Shown: positions 8,280-15,762 of the stretch, in pieces
How the letters are laid out: each line of letters begins with the position of its first letter
Position numbering within the stretch: position 1 is the first letter of the stretch
Assembly: GCF_029813835.1 (NCBI RefSeq)
Contig: NZ_JARVKV010000005.1
Span: forward strand, 62,001-126,000
Reading direction: 5' to 3'
DNA length: 64,000 nucleotides
Source of the DNA: Streptomyces sp. DH37
GTDB taxonomy: Bacteria; Actinomycetota; Actinomycetes; Streptomycetales; Streptomycetaceae
The notes under the pieces: generated by a model
Databases searched by the model: none
Seen by the model: only the letters and a program-made list of their open reading frames with translations
Told to the model about the DNA's origin: nothing
Program-made: the position numbers and the translations under genes

Positions 8280-8995
8280 CCGCGCAGACACCCGTGTTCC
8301 TGGGATCCGGTCCCGCTCGCCGCGAGGCGCTCACCCGCCGGATACGGCTGCTGGTCGCCGCGACCATCACCTACAACGTCATCGAGGCGGTCGTCGCCAT
8401 CACCGCCGGCACGATCGCGTCGTCGACGGCTCTGATCGGCTTCGGCCTGGACTCCGTGGTCGAGGTCTCCTCCGCCGCCGCGGTCGCCTGGCAGTTCTCC
8501 GCCCGCGACCCGTCGGTGCGGGAGGCCCGGGAGAAGGCGGCCCTGCGGATCGTCTCGGTCTCCTTCTTCGCGCTGGCCGCGTACGTCACCGTCGACGCCG
8601 TACGCGCCCTGACCGGCACCGGCGAGGCCGAGTCCTCCGTCCCCGGCATCGTGCTCGCCGCGCTGTCGCTGGCCGTGATGCCGTTCCTGTCCGCCGCCCA
8701 GCGCAGGGCCGGCCGGGAACTCGGCTCCGCCTCGGCGGTGGCGGACTCCAAGCAGACCCTGCTGTGCACGTATCTGTCCGCGGTGCTCCTGGCGGGCCTG
8801 ATCCTCAACGCCGCGCTCGGCTGGTCCTGGGCCGATCCGGTCGCGGCCCTCGTCATCGCCGTGATCGCCGCGAAGGAGGGCCGCGACGCCTGGCAGGGCA
8901 AGGGGTGCTGCGCGGCGCCCGCCGCGGTGGTGCCGCCGGCCGGCGCCGGGGCGGACGCGTGCGGCTGCCGTCCCGGCTGCGACTGCTGCGGCTGA
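8276..8995 (+). CDS. Cation diffusion facilitator-type heavy-metal exporter with Cys-rich tail
   Basis: A 239-residue integral membrane protein with about six hydrophobic segments (residues 24-45, 50-72, 90-112, 121-140, 157-180, 184-199). Intramembrane acidic residues Asp59 (GFGLDSVVE), Asp157 (AVADSKQTLL) and Asp187 (WADP) match the metal-transport sites of CDF-like proteins. The C-terminus lacks the usual cytoplasmic beta-alpha-beta domain and instead has seven cysteines (211, 212, 229, 231, 235, 237, 238), probably a soft-metal binding tail. It is translationally coupled to the CmtR-like sensor, so a Cd/Pb/Zn-type export role is likely. A 13-base-pair hairpin follows the stop. Confidence 0.8.
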   Translation: MTAQTPVFLGSGPARREALTRRIRLLVAATITYNVIEAVVAITAGTIASSTALIGFGLDSVVEVSSAAAVAWQFSARDPSVREAREKAALRIVSVSFFALAAYVTVDAVRALTGTGEAESSVPGIVLAALSLAVMPFLSAAQRRAGRELGSASAVADSKQTLLCTYLSAVLLAGLILNAALGWSWADPVAALVIAVIAAKEGRDAWQGKGCCAAPAAVVPPAGAGADACGCRPGCDCCG

Positions 8996-9005
8996 CCGCG
9001 CGGCT

Positions 9006-9037
9006 CGAGGGGCCCCGGCGCCGGCCGGGGCCCCTCG
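9006..9037. terminator. Hairpin terminator after the metal exporter
   Basis: Perfect 13-base-pair stem (CGAGGGGCCCCGG paired with its complement) around a six-base loop, starting about ten bases past the CDF stop. There is no T-run, as is usual in Streptomyces. Confidence 0.65.
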
Positions 9038-9126
9038 CCCTGCTCCCCGGCCCTCCACGGGCCGGCGGCGCCGTACGCCCGGCTCCGCATCGGGGCGATC
9101 GGCGGGGTTCGGCGGGGTTCGGCGGG

Positions 9127-9169
9127 CACGGGCCCGCCGGACGGCCTGCCGCCGCCCGGCGGGCCCGTG
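9127..9169. terminator. Hairpin between exporter and pectate lyase
   Basis: Perfect 14-base-pair stem (CACGGGCCCGCCGG and its complement) with a 14-base loop, 36 bases beyond the pectate lyase stop. It probably terminates the lyase transcript and could act on both strands, because the two genes converge here. Three near-copies of GGCGGGGTTC (9101-9126) run into its left arm. Confidence 0.6.
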
Positions 9170-9205
9170 GGACACCGGTCCCGGACGGGCGGCGGGCCCG
9201 CGCCG

Positions 9206-10774
9206 CTATCCGGCGTAGGTCTCGTACTCGGCGACCTTCGGCGTGCCGGACGAGCCGGTGATCTCGAAGGTGATCTTGCGCAGCGAGGCCGGGGGGAAGG
9301 TGATGACGCCCGCCCCGCTGCCGGAGGTCAGGACGGCGCCGGTGTCGTGGTTGACGACCCTCCAGGACCTGATGCTGCCTTCGGAACCCGACGCCTCCCT
9401 GATGTTGATCCTGGACACCGTGGTGGCGGAGTCCCACTTGATCGAGATGGAACCGGTCGAGCCGGCCGGCGACCAGTAGGTCCTCATGTCGCCGTCCCGC
9501 ACGTTGCCGTAGCTCGTCCCGTCGGCCTTGCCGGAGCCGTCGGAGCCGGCTCCGACGCTGAGGTTGGTCCCGCTGGGCTGGGTCGGCGTCGGCGCGGGAT
9601 CCGTCGGCGTCGGCCCGGGGTCGGTCGGCGTGGGCGCGGGGTCGGTCGGCGTCGGTGTCGGCGTCTGCGGCGAGCAGCTGCCGTCCGACACCTTCAGGCC
9701 CTTGCCGGCCCCCGCCGTCTGGCTCACGACGCCCGGCACGCAGTCGGCCCGGTCGAGGCTGTAGGAGTAGGGGATGCTGACGGTGGTGTTGGACTGCGGG
9801 TTGGGACCGGCGGGGTTGTTCTCGGCGCTGCGGCTGGACCAGGTCACGTTGTCGAAGACGTTGCCGCCGACCTGCCAGTAGCCGGCCGCGTCGGTGTAGA
9901 AGGTGCCCAGGACGTCCTTGGAGTCCTCGAAGTAGTTGTTGTCCACCTTGGCGCGGGCTCCGGCCCGGGAGTTGATGCCGGACTCGTTGATGCTCACGTA
10001 GTGGTTGTTGTAGATGTGGGCTATGCCGCCGCGCAGCAGGGGCGTGCGGGAGTCGATGTTCTCGTACAGGTTGTGGTGGTACGTGATGAAGCCGTTCGAG
10101 ACGTCGCTCTCGCTGGACCCGACGAGGCCGCCGCGGCCGGAGTTGCGCAGGACGCTGTAGGACAGGGTCACGTACTTGGTGTCGTTCTTCATGTCGAAGA
10201 GGCCGTCGAAGCCCTCCGACTCCCCGCCCGACGCCTCCAGGGTGACGTGGTCGACCCAGACGTTGCGGACCTTGCTCTCCATGCCGATGGCATCGCCGCC
10301 GTTGGACGTGGGCGAGCCCGACTTCTTGACGTTCCGGACGGTCACGTTCTGGACGATGATGTTGCTGGCCTCGCGGATGTGGATGCCCACCTGGTCGAAG
10401 ACGGCTCCGCGGCCGACCCCGACGATCGTGACGTTGCTGATCTGCTTGAGCTCGATCACGCCGTCGGCGGTGCTGCAGCTTCCGCCCGACACCTTGCTGG
10501 TGTTGCCGTGGTTGATGGTCCCCTCGACCTCGATGGTGATCGGGGTGCTGCTGCTGGCCCGGCCGCACAGGGCCTCGTGGATCGCGGTTCCCGTGGTGGC
10601 CCGCACCGTCTGCCCGCCCGCGCCGCCGGTGGTCCCGCCGTTCTGGGTCGCGTAGCCGGTGGCGCTGCCGGTCACCGCCGATGCCTCGGGCATCGACAGG
10701 ACCACACCGGTCGCGGCGGCCACGGCCATCGTGGCCAGCCCCGCATGGAGTCGCAGTGCGACTGTCCTTCTCAT
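9206..10774 (-). CDS. Secreted pectate lyase (PL1) with C-terminal carbohydrate-binding-like domain
   Basis: A 522-residue exported enzyme cleaving polygalacturonate by beta-elimination outside the cell. Residues 1-32 are a Sec signal peptide (MRRTVALRL, hydrophobic core, cleavage near ASA). The PL1 right-handed beta-helix follows (about 40-330). It shows the Ca2+-site strand FDGLFDMKNDTKYVTLSYS and the catalytic block RTPLLRGGIAHIYNNHY with its conserved Arg and Asn-Asn. A Pro/Thr/Asp repeat linker (about 350-385) joins it to a discoidin/CBM-like beta-sandwich of about 125 residues ending VAEYETYAG. GGGAGG lies five bases before the ATG at 10774; another ATG three bases upstream is too close. 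Upstream direct repeats may control substrate response. Confidence 0.92.
   Translation of the reverse strand: MRRTVALRLHAGLATMAVAAATGVVLSMPEASAVTGSATGYATQNGGTTGGAGGQTVRATTGTAIHEALCGRASSSTPITIEVEGTINHGNTSKVSGGSCSTADGVIELKQISNVTIVGVGRGAVFDQVGIHIREASNIIVQNVTVRNVKKSGSPTSNGGDAIGMESKVRNVWVDHVTLEASGGESEGFDGLFDMKNDTKYVTLSYSVLRNSGRGGLVGSSESDVSNGFITYHHNLYENIDSRTPLLRGGIAHIYNNHYVSINESGINSRAGARAKVDNNYFEDSKDVLGTFYTDAAGYWQVGGNVFDNVTWSSRSAENNPAGPNPQSNTTVSIPYSYSLDRADCVPGVVSQTAGAGKGLKVSDGSCSPQTPTPTPTDPAPTPTDPGPTPTDPAPTPTQPSGTNLSVGAGSDGSGKADGTSYGNVRDGDMRTYWSPAGSTGSISIKWDSATTVSRINIREASGSEGSIRSWRVVNHDTGAVLTSGSGAGVITFPPASLRKITFEITGSSGTPKVAEYETYAG
9588..9670 (-). repeat. Repeats encoding the Pro/Thr linker of the pectate lyase
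   Basis: Imperfect 21-24-base tandem units encode PTPTDPAPTPTDPGPTPTDP-type repeats between the catalytic and carbohydrate-binding domains. Such linkers are flexible and often glycosylated. They expand and contract easily. Confidence 0.7.
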
Positions 10775-10818
10775 CATCGCCTCCCGATTCGCCTTCGAAC
10801 TGTGGGTTTCACTACTTA

Positions 10819-10836
10819 ATGTCATGGGCATGTCAT
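10819..10836. promoter_or_regulatory. Direct repeats upstream of pectate lyase
   Basis: Two copies of ATGTCAT with starts exactly 11 bases apart (10819-10825 and 10830-10836), in an AT-rich island about 45-62 bases upstream of the lyase start. One-turn spacing suggests a regulator binding the same DNA face twice. The regulator is unknown. Confidence 0.45.
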
Positions 10837-11705
10837 TAGGTCGCCGAGACCGCCGACTCGTCGCCGGACGGGCCGCCGGCCGGCCTGGAAGTGGGTGTTC
10901 CTCTCGCCGCGGGGCCGGGGCGCGGGTTCCGTCGTGGCCCGGCCCCCGAGGTCGTCGGCGCCGGCCGCGAGGTCACCGCGGCCGTGCTTCCGTTCGCTCC
11001 GCCGTCCGTGCCGCCGGGCCGCGCCGGGCGCCGCCGCCCGTGCGGCCGACCGCCGGAACCGGCGGCGTGGTCCGCCGCCCGTCACGGGCGGCCGTCGCCG
11101 TTGAACTCGCACCGGACCGCACGATGCGTCTTCGTCGTGGCGTACGCCCTTTCATCGGATGGCGCGTCGGCATCCGGGTGAAGCCTCCGCGCCGGGTCGG
11201 TAGCGGCTCATACGCGAGGTCGCGGCGGGTGCCGCGGTGTCCGCCTCCACCGGAATGATCACCGTGAGGCGAGAAAGCGCTTTCTGTTCGTGAGGATAGG
11301 GTGGCGCCTGTTGGGCTGGCAAGGGTCTGCACGGTTGCGGAATGCATCCTTCCAATTCATGCGGCGAGCGCCGTCCGTGGGCACTGCCGAAGCCGGAACC
11401 GGAGCCGGAACCGAAGCCGGAGTCGGCCCCCGGTCCCGCCGAGGTCGCCCGCCGCGCCCTCGGCGCCGCGCCGCACGCTGCCGTCCCGACCGGGCGAAGG
11501 CGCGCCCCCGCGCCCCTCCGACGCGCAGCGACGCCGGCGAAGCGAAGGCGACGGCCGCGGAAAGCGTGGCGGCAGGGTTGCACCGGGCAGGCATCTCCTC
11601 CGCGTCCGGCGTGCCTGGCGACCCCTCGGTGCCGCTGTGCGAGACGCTGGGCACCTCCCGTTCCGGCCGGGGCCCACCCGGCAACTCGACTGGAGGGAGT
11701 GGTCT
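10837..11705. other. Long divergent intergenic region
   Basis: About 870 bases between the pectate lyase promoter and the dioxygenase-like gene. It contains the palindrome at 11272-11285, and a frame from 11342 with a PEPEPEPKPE repeat that I do not accept as a gene. Apart from these, no domain, RNA gene or mobile element is visible. Confidence 0.4.
11272..11285. promoter_or_regulatory. LacI-type operator candidate
   Basis: AGAAAGCGCTTTCT is a perfect 14-base palindrome centred on CG, the form of operators bound by LacI/GalR-family sugar repressors (for example cre- and CelR/CebR-like sites). It lies about 500 bases upstream of the pectate lyase and 420 bases upstream of the dioxygenase-like gene. 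No LacI gene is in the window. Confidence 0.5.
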
Positions 11706-12365
11706 GTGCCGGTCAGCCAGTACGAGCAGTACCTGCACCTTCCCGAACTTCTGAAGCTGCAGCACCCGCGCGCCCGGGAACTGGGGGAAGCGGTCCGCGC
11801 GTCCGAGTCGTTCTTCATCGTGGTGCACCAGTCGGCGGAGCTGCTGCTGCGGCAACTGCTGATCGATCTCGAAGCGGCCGTCCGCGACTGTGAGCGGGGT
11901 GCGGACGAATGGTCCGACACCGAGGCGGGACTGCGCCGCGCCGCCGCCGTGATGCGCATGCTGCGTGAGCACGTCGAGACGCTGGACCATCTGCCGCGTG
12001 CCCATTTCCTCGCCTTTCGCAAGCTGCTGGGCACTGCCAGCGCCGGTGAGTCGGCGCAGTTCGCGAGGGTGTTCGCTCTGCTCGGGGCGGATGGGCCACC
12101 CGGCGCGTCGGCACGGGGGCCGGAACCGGGGAAGGCGGAGGGGCGAGCGGTCCCCGGGAGCGTCACCGAGGGGTTCGAGGACGTGCGGAGGGAGTTGCGG
12201 CGCTGGCAGGAGGCCCACATCACCTTGGTGGAGCGCCTGATCGGTGAGGCGGAGGGCACGGGGGGAACGGCCGGTGTGAGCTGGCTGCGTTCGCGTCTGC
12301 TGCCGGTCGCCGAGGCGGGCGCCGAGGACGGTCCGTCCGCGCGTCGGGAGGAAGGCCCCGTGTGA
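11706..12365 (+). CDS. Compact tryptophan 2,3-dioxygenase-like heme protein
   Basis: A 219-residue protein of the TDO superfamily, which opens the indole ring of tryptophan to N-formylkynurenine. It keeps the family landmarks in order: YLHLPELLKLQHP; FFIVVHQSAELLLRQLL with His41 at the distal heme position; LAFRKLLGTASAGESAQF (about 102-119); WQEAHITLVERLIG with His171 at the proximal heme-ligand position; and GTGGTAGVSWL (185-195). It is about 60 residues shorter than typical bacterial TDO (about 280), the loss falling between residues 125 and 160, which reads as a low-complexity linker. GTG 11706 has GGAGGGAG six bases upstream. No kynureninase or formamidase is adjacent. Such variants may act on modified indoles. 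Confidence 0.75.
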   Translation: MPVSQYEQYLHLPELLKLQHPRARELGEAVRASESFFIVVHQSAELLLRQLLIDLEAAVRDCERGADEWSDTEAGLRRAAAVMRMLREHVETLDHLPRAHFLAFRKLLGTASAGESAQFARVFALLGADGPPGASARGPEPGKAEGRAVPGSVTEGFEDVRRELRRWQEAHITLVERLIGEAEGTGGTAGVSWLRSRLLPVAEAGAEDGPSARREEGPV

Positions 12366-12982
12366 CCGCGCCGACGCGCTCGGCCGGGCCCCCGGGGTAG
12401 GCGGCGAGCCGCCCTCGCGGATCCCCCCCCGGCCACCGCCGGATCCGCCCTGGCGCCGGCCGCCGGACGGGGGAGCGGGAACCGGTGGGCGAGGAGTGCG
12501 CGACGCCGGTGCGCGGTGACGTGCCCGGCACGGTGACGACCGCCGCCTCCCGGTCAGCCCGGCGAGACGGCCGAGCCGCCGCGCGACCGCACCGCGCGTC
12601 CTCGCGGCGATCATGCCGGACCGCGACGGGGAGGACGCCGCCACGACGACGCGCCGACCGCGGGAGCGGCGTCCGCGGTCGCCGGCGCGCCCTCCCGACC
12701 GACCGCCCACGGAACGGGGGAGGGGAGGGGCGGACACGGGCACCGGCGACGGGGCCCCGGTACCGGCTGCCGGATCCCGGCGACGGCGGGGCCCGGGCCC
12801 GGTGTGCCCGGTCGGCGCGTCCTCGGCGGCGCCGCCCGGCAGCGCGCAGCGGGAGGGCCGTCGCCCCCGCCCGCCGGCCGCTCCCGCGCCCCGCCCGTCC
12901 CCCCGCCCGGAGGGGTCCCGGCTCCGGCGCCGTACGGGCCCCCGCCCCACGGCCCGTGCCGCGGGCGTCCGGAGCCGGCGCC
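12366..12982. other. Intergenic stretch, no gene seen
   Basis: About 620 very GC-rich bases between the dioxygenase-like gene and the ridA-like operon promoter. All open frames are Arg/Pro/Gly-rich with no recognisable domain. Nothing further to report. Confidence 0.4.
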
Positions 12983-13020
12983 GGACAGGGATTGGAATAT
13001 CTGTCCAAGACCTGTACATT
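12983..13020 (+). promoter_or_regulatory. Promoter and inverted repeat of the RidA-regulator-dehydratase operon
   Basis: TTGGAA (12992-12997) and TACATT (13015-13020) are 17 bases apart, a good housekeeping-sigma promoter in otherwise GC-rich DNA. GGACAG (12983-12988) and CTGTCC (13001-13006) form an inverted repeat across the -35 box, a candidate site for the operon's own PAS/HTH regulator. A start point about seven bases past the -10 would fall on the ATG at 13027, so a leaderless message is conceivable. Confidence 0.6.
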
Positions 13021-13065
13021 TTTTCCATGCCCCGGACCGGGGTCCCCAACGACCTCGGAGGGCGT

Positions 13066-13464
13066 ATGGCTTCCCAGCACTCGACCGGGGATGCTCCGGA
13101 CGAGCATCCCTACTCGGTGGGGTTCCGCAGCGGCGACCTGGTCGCGATAGCCGGACGCCTCGGCGTGAGCGCGCCCGGGACTCTGGTGCCGGGCGGTTTC
13201 GAGGCGGAGTGCGCGCAGGCCTTCGCCAACCTGGACGAGGCCCTGCGGTCGGTCGGCGCGGCCCGCGAGGACGTGGTCAAGGTGGTGGCCTACCTGACCG
13301 ACATGGCCGACCGCTCCCGCCTCAACGCCGCGTACCGGGAGTTCTTCCCCGAGCCCCGCCCCGCGCGCAGCTGTGTCGGCGCGGCGTCGCTGCCGTACGG
13401 CGGCGCGGTCGAGATCGAGGCGCTGGCCCGCGTACGGGAGACCCCCTCGGGGAGCGTGGGATGA
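13066..13464 (+). CDS. RidA/YjgF-family enamine-imine deaminase
   Basis: A 132-residue protein of the Rid superfamily that hydrolyses reactive enamine/imine intermediates released by PLP-dependent dehydratases. PARSCVGAASLPYGG contains Arg101, the substrate-carboxylate arginine of active RidA proteins, and VEIEALA supplies the conserved Glu118, so it should be catalytically competent. ATG 13066 is chosen because GGAGG lies four bases upstream; an ATG at 13027 would add 13 unconserved residues and might be used leaderlessly. The stop overlaps the next start (ATGA). Two genes downstream lies a PLP dehydratase, the very source of RidA substrates, so the operon joins producer and scavenger. Confidence 0.9.
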   Translation: MASQHSTGDAPDEHPYSVGFRSGDLVAIAGRLGVSAPGTLVPGGFEAECAQAFANLDEALRSVGAAREDVVKVVAYLTDMADRSRLNAAYREFFPEPRPARSCVGAASLPYGGAVEIEALARVRETPSGSVG

Positions 13465-14171
13465 CGGCCCGGGGACGGGGGCGGCAGGAGGAGCAGGACG
13501 CGATCATCGCGGCGCTGGCCCCGGTCGCCGACGGCATCGCCGCCACGCTGGGGTCGTTCTGCGAGGTGGTCGTCCACGACTTCCGCCGCCCGGAGCGGTC
13601 GGTGGTGGCCATAGCCGGTTCGGTCACCGGGCGCGGCGTCGGCGGGTCGATGAGCGAGATCGGCATGGGTCTCCTCGCCCGCGGCGACGAGGCGGACAAC
13701 GAGCTGAACTACATCACCCGCACCCGGGACGGGAAGATGGTCAAGTCCTCCACGATGGTGCTGCGCGACTCCGCCGGAACGGTGTTCGGCGCCCTGTGCG
13801 TCAACCTCGACATCACCGCCGTCGCCCAGGCCCACGCCCTGACCGGCGAACTCGCCGGAGTCACGGATCCGGCCGCGGTGCCGACCACGACCTTCGGCAA
13901 CGACATCGACTCGGTCGTGGATGCCATCGTCGACGCCCACCAACTGCGCCAGCACAAGCCCTGGGCCGAACTCGACCGCGACCAGCGCCTGGAGCTGTTC
14001 CGCGGCCTGGAGCGGCGCGGGGTCTTCGCCGTGCGCCGCGCGGTGGAGCAGGTCGCCGCACGGCTGGGGATCTCCCGGGCCTCCGCCTACAACTACCTCG
14101 CCCAGGTCAGAGCCGGCACGACCGCGTCCGGCGGCGAATCCGACACCACTACCGATGGAGCACCGACATGA
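13461..14171 (+). CDS. YheO/DauR-type PAS-domain transcriptional regulator
   Basis: A 236-residue protein with an N-terminal YheO-like PAS domain (about 10-125; FCEVVVHDFRRPERSVVAIA, then TRTRDGKMVKSSTMVLRDSA and FGALCVNLDIT) and a C-terminal HTH of the HTH_22 type (VEQVAARLGISRASAYNYLA). Characterised relatives such as DauR control amino-acid catabolic operons. Overlaps with both neighbours (ATGA at each end) mean fixed co-expression with the RidA-like protein and the dehydratase, so it most likely senses the amino-acid substrate of this operon. The ligand is not deducible. Confidence 0.85.
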   Translation: MTARGRGRQEEQDAIIAALAPVADGIAATLGSFCEVVVHDFRRPERSVVAIAGSVTGRGVGGSMSEIGMGLLARGDEADNELNYITRTRDGKMVKSSTMVLRDSAGTVFGALCVNLDITAVAQAHALTGELAGVTDPAAVPTTTFGNDIDSVVDAIVDAHQLRQHKPWAELDRDQRLELFRGLERRGVFAVRRAVEQVAARLGISRASAYNYLAQVRAGTTASGGESDTTTDGAPT

Positions 14172-15136
14172 CGAGCACACCGCCGGTCACGCTGGAGGAC
14201 GTCCGCGACGCCGCCGAACGGATCAAGGGCGTCGCCCACCGCACCCCCGTCCTGCGCTCCCGCACCCTGGACGCCCTCGCCGGCGCGGAGGTCTTCCTCA
14301 AGTGCGAGAACCTCCAGCGCGTGGGCGCCTTCAAGTTCCGCGGCGCCTACAACGCCGCCTCGCGCCTGTCACCGGAACAGCTGGCCAGGGGCATCGCCGC
14401 CTACTCCTCGGGCAACCACGCCCAGGCCGTCGCCCTGGCGGCGCGGGAACTGGGCACCACCGCGGTGATCCTGATGCCCGAGGACACCCCCCGCTCCAAA
14501 CTGGAGGCCACCGCCGGATACGGCGCGGAGGTCGTCACCTACGACCGCTACACCGGCGACCGGGTCGCCCTCGGCGAGGCCCTGGCCGCCGAACGCGGCC
14601 TGTCGCTGATCCCGCCCTACGAGCACCCGCACGTCATCGCCGGCCAGGGCACCGCCGCGCTGGAGCTGATCGAGGAGACCGGCGGCCTCGACGCCCTGGT
14701 GGCCCCGGTCGGCGGCGGCGGGCTGATCGCCGGCAGCGCCACGGCCGCCAAGGGCCTGCTGCCCGGGATCCGCGTGATCGGTGTCGAGCCGGAGGCCGGG
14801 GACGACACCAGGCGCTCCCTGCGGGCGGGCGAACGCGTCTCGATCCCCGTGCCGCGCACCATCGCCGACGGGCTGGCGGCGGAGACTCCCGGAGCGCTGA
14901 CCTTCTCCGTCAACCGGCGGCTGGTCGACGAGATCGTCACGGTCACCGACGACCAGATCCGCGACGCGATGCGGCTGGCCTTCGAGCGGCTGAAGACCGT
15001 CATCGAGCCCAGCGGCGCCGTCGCCCTGGCGGCCGTACTCGCCGGACGCATCGACTCCCTCCCGTCCCGCGTCGGCCTGATCCTCTCCGGCGGCAACGTC
15101 AACGCGCACCGCTTCGCCGAACTCCTCGGGAACTGA
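14168..15136 (+). CDS. PLP-dependent threonine/serine-type dehydratase
   Basis: A 322-residue fold-type II PLP enzyme that eliminates water and ammonia from a beta-hydroxy amino acid. GAFKFRGAYNA holds the Schiff-base Lys56. SSGNHAQ (80-86) is the substrate carboxylate loop. VGGGGLIAG (from 181) is the phosphate-binding glycine loop, and ILSGGN sits near the end. There is no ACT regulatory domain, so it is the catabolic or serine-racemase/hydroxyaspartate-dehydratase size class rather than biosynthetic IlvA. Substrates could be Thr, Ser or 3-hydroxyaspartate. Coupling to a RidA-like deaminase and a YheO/DauR-type sensor argues for amino-acid catabolism. Confidence 0.9.
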   Translation: MTSTPPVTLEDVRDAAERIKGVAHRTPVLRSRTLDALAGAEVFLKCENLQRVGAFKFRGAYNAASRLSPEQLARGIAAYSSGNHAQAVALAARELGTTAVILMPEDTPRSKLEATAGYGAEVVTYDRYTGDRVALGEALAAERGLSLIPPYEHPHVIAGQGTAALELIEETGGLDALVAPVGGGGLIAGSATAAKGLLPGIRVIGVEPEAGDDTRRSLRAGERVSIPVPRTIADGLAAETPGALTFSVNRRLVDEIVTVTDDQIRDAMRLAFERLKTVIEPSGAVALAAVLAGRIDSLPSRVGLILSGGNVNAHRFAELLGN

Positions 15137-15762
15137 CCGTCCGGGAGGCCCCCTCGCGGCAGGGGTCCGGGAAGCGGGGCGGGTGCGGACCGGCGCGGTG
15201 TGCGGCCGGGCAACCACCGCCCCGTCAAGAAGGCGTCGAGCCCCCGCGCGTACCGTGAACGCGGTGGCGGCCTTCGCGCCCCGCCGACCCGGTGCGCCGA
15301 CCGGTCCGGTGATCGGCTTCGTCCGCGGCCCGGTCGTCGGGGCGCGGGCGATGCCGACGACGGGCGCGGTCCACCTCCTGGTGCGTGCCGGACACGACGG
15401 CTTCGCCCTGCCCGCCCCCGGCGTCATGGGCACCGGCTACGGCAGGGGTGACCCCGCCGGGATCCTGATCGCCCGTCCGGTCTGCGGCCCGGCCCTGGTA
15501 CCGGTCCGCAACGCCCTGGTGCAGCCCCGCTCGTCCGCCCCCGGGACCGGGCGAGCCCTCCCGCTTCGCCGGCGCACGCCCGCCGGAACGGCACGCGAGC
15601 GGGGGCGTGCGGACGTTCGCCGGACACCGGTGCCTCCAGGGGGCTGCGTCCGGAGGAGTGACCGGTCAGGGAAGCGGACGCGGTCGGGATGAGAGGTGTG
15701 GATCGGGTTAGTCATGGTGTACGGGGACCGAGTTGTCCGGTACGGGCGTGTAAGGAGTTCTC
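15137..15762. other. Intergenic stretch, no accepted gene
   Basis: About 625 bases between the dehydratase and the lipoprotein. A 169-codon plus-strand frame (15183-15692) lacks a convincing ribosome binding site, has Arg-rich ends and no recognised domain. I leave it out. The AT-richer patch near 15700-15745 probably holds the lipoprotein promoter. Confidence 0.4.

Noticed and set aside
11342-11893. Plus-strand frame beginning MHPSNSCGERR with a PEPEPEPKPE run
   Set aside because: Third-position GC is high at first, but the frame turns Arg-rich, has no ribosome binding site or domain, and overlaps the start of the dioxygenase-like gene in another frame.
15183-15692. 169-codon plus-strand frame after the dehydratase
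   Set aside because: No ribosome binding site, no domain, Arg-rich ends. The middle part (about 60 residues) is not implausible, but I could not match it to a family.
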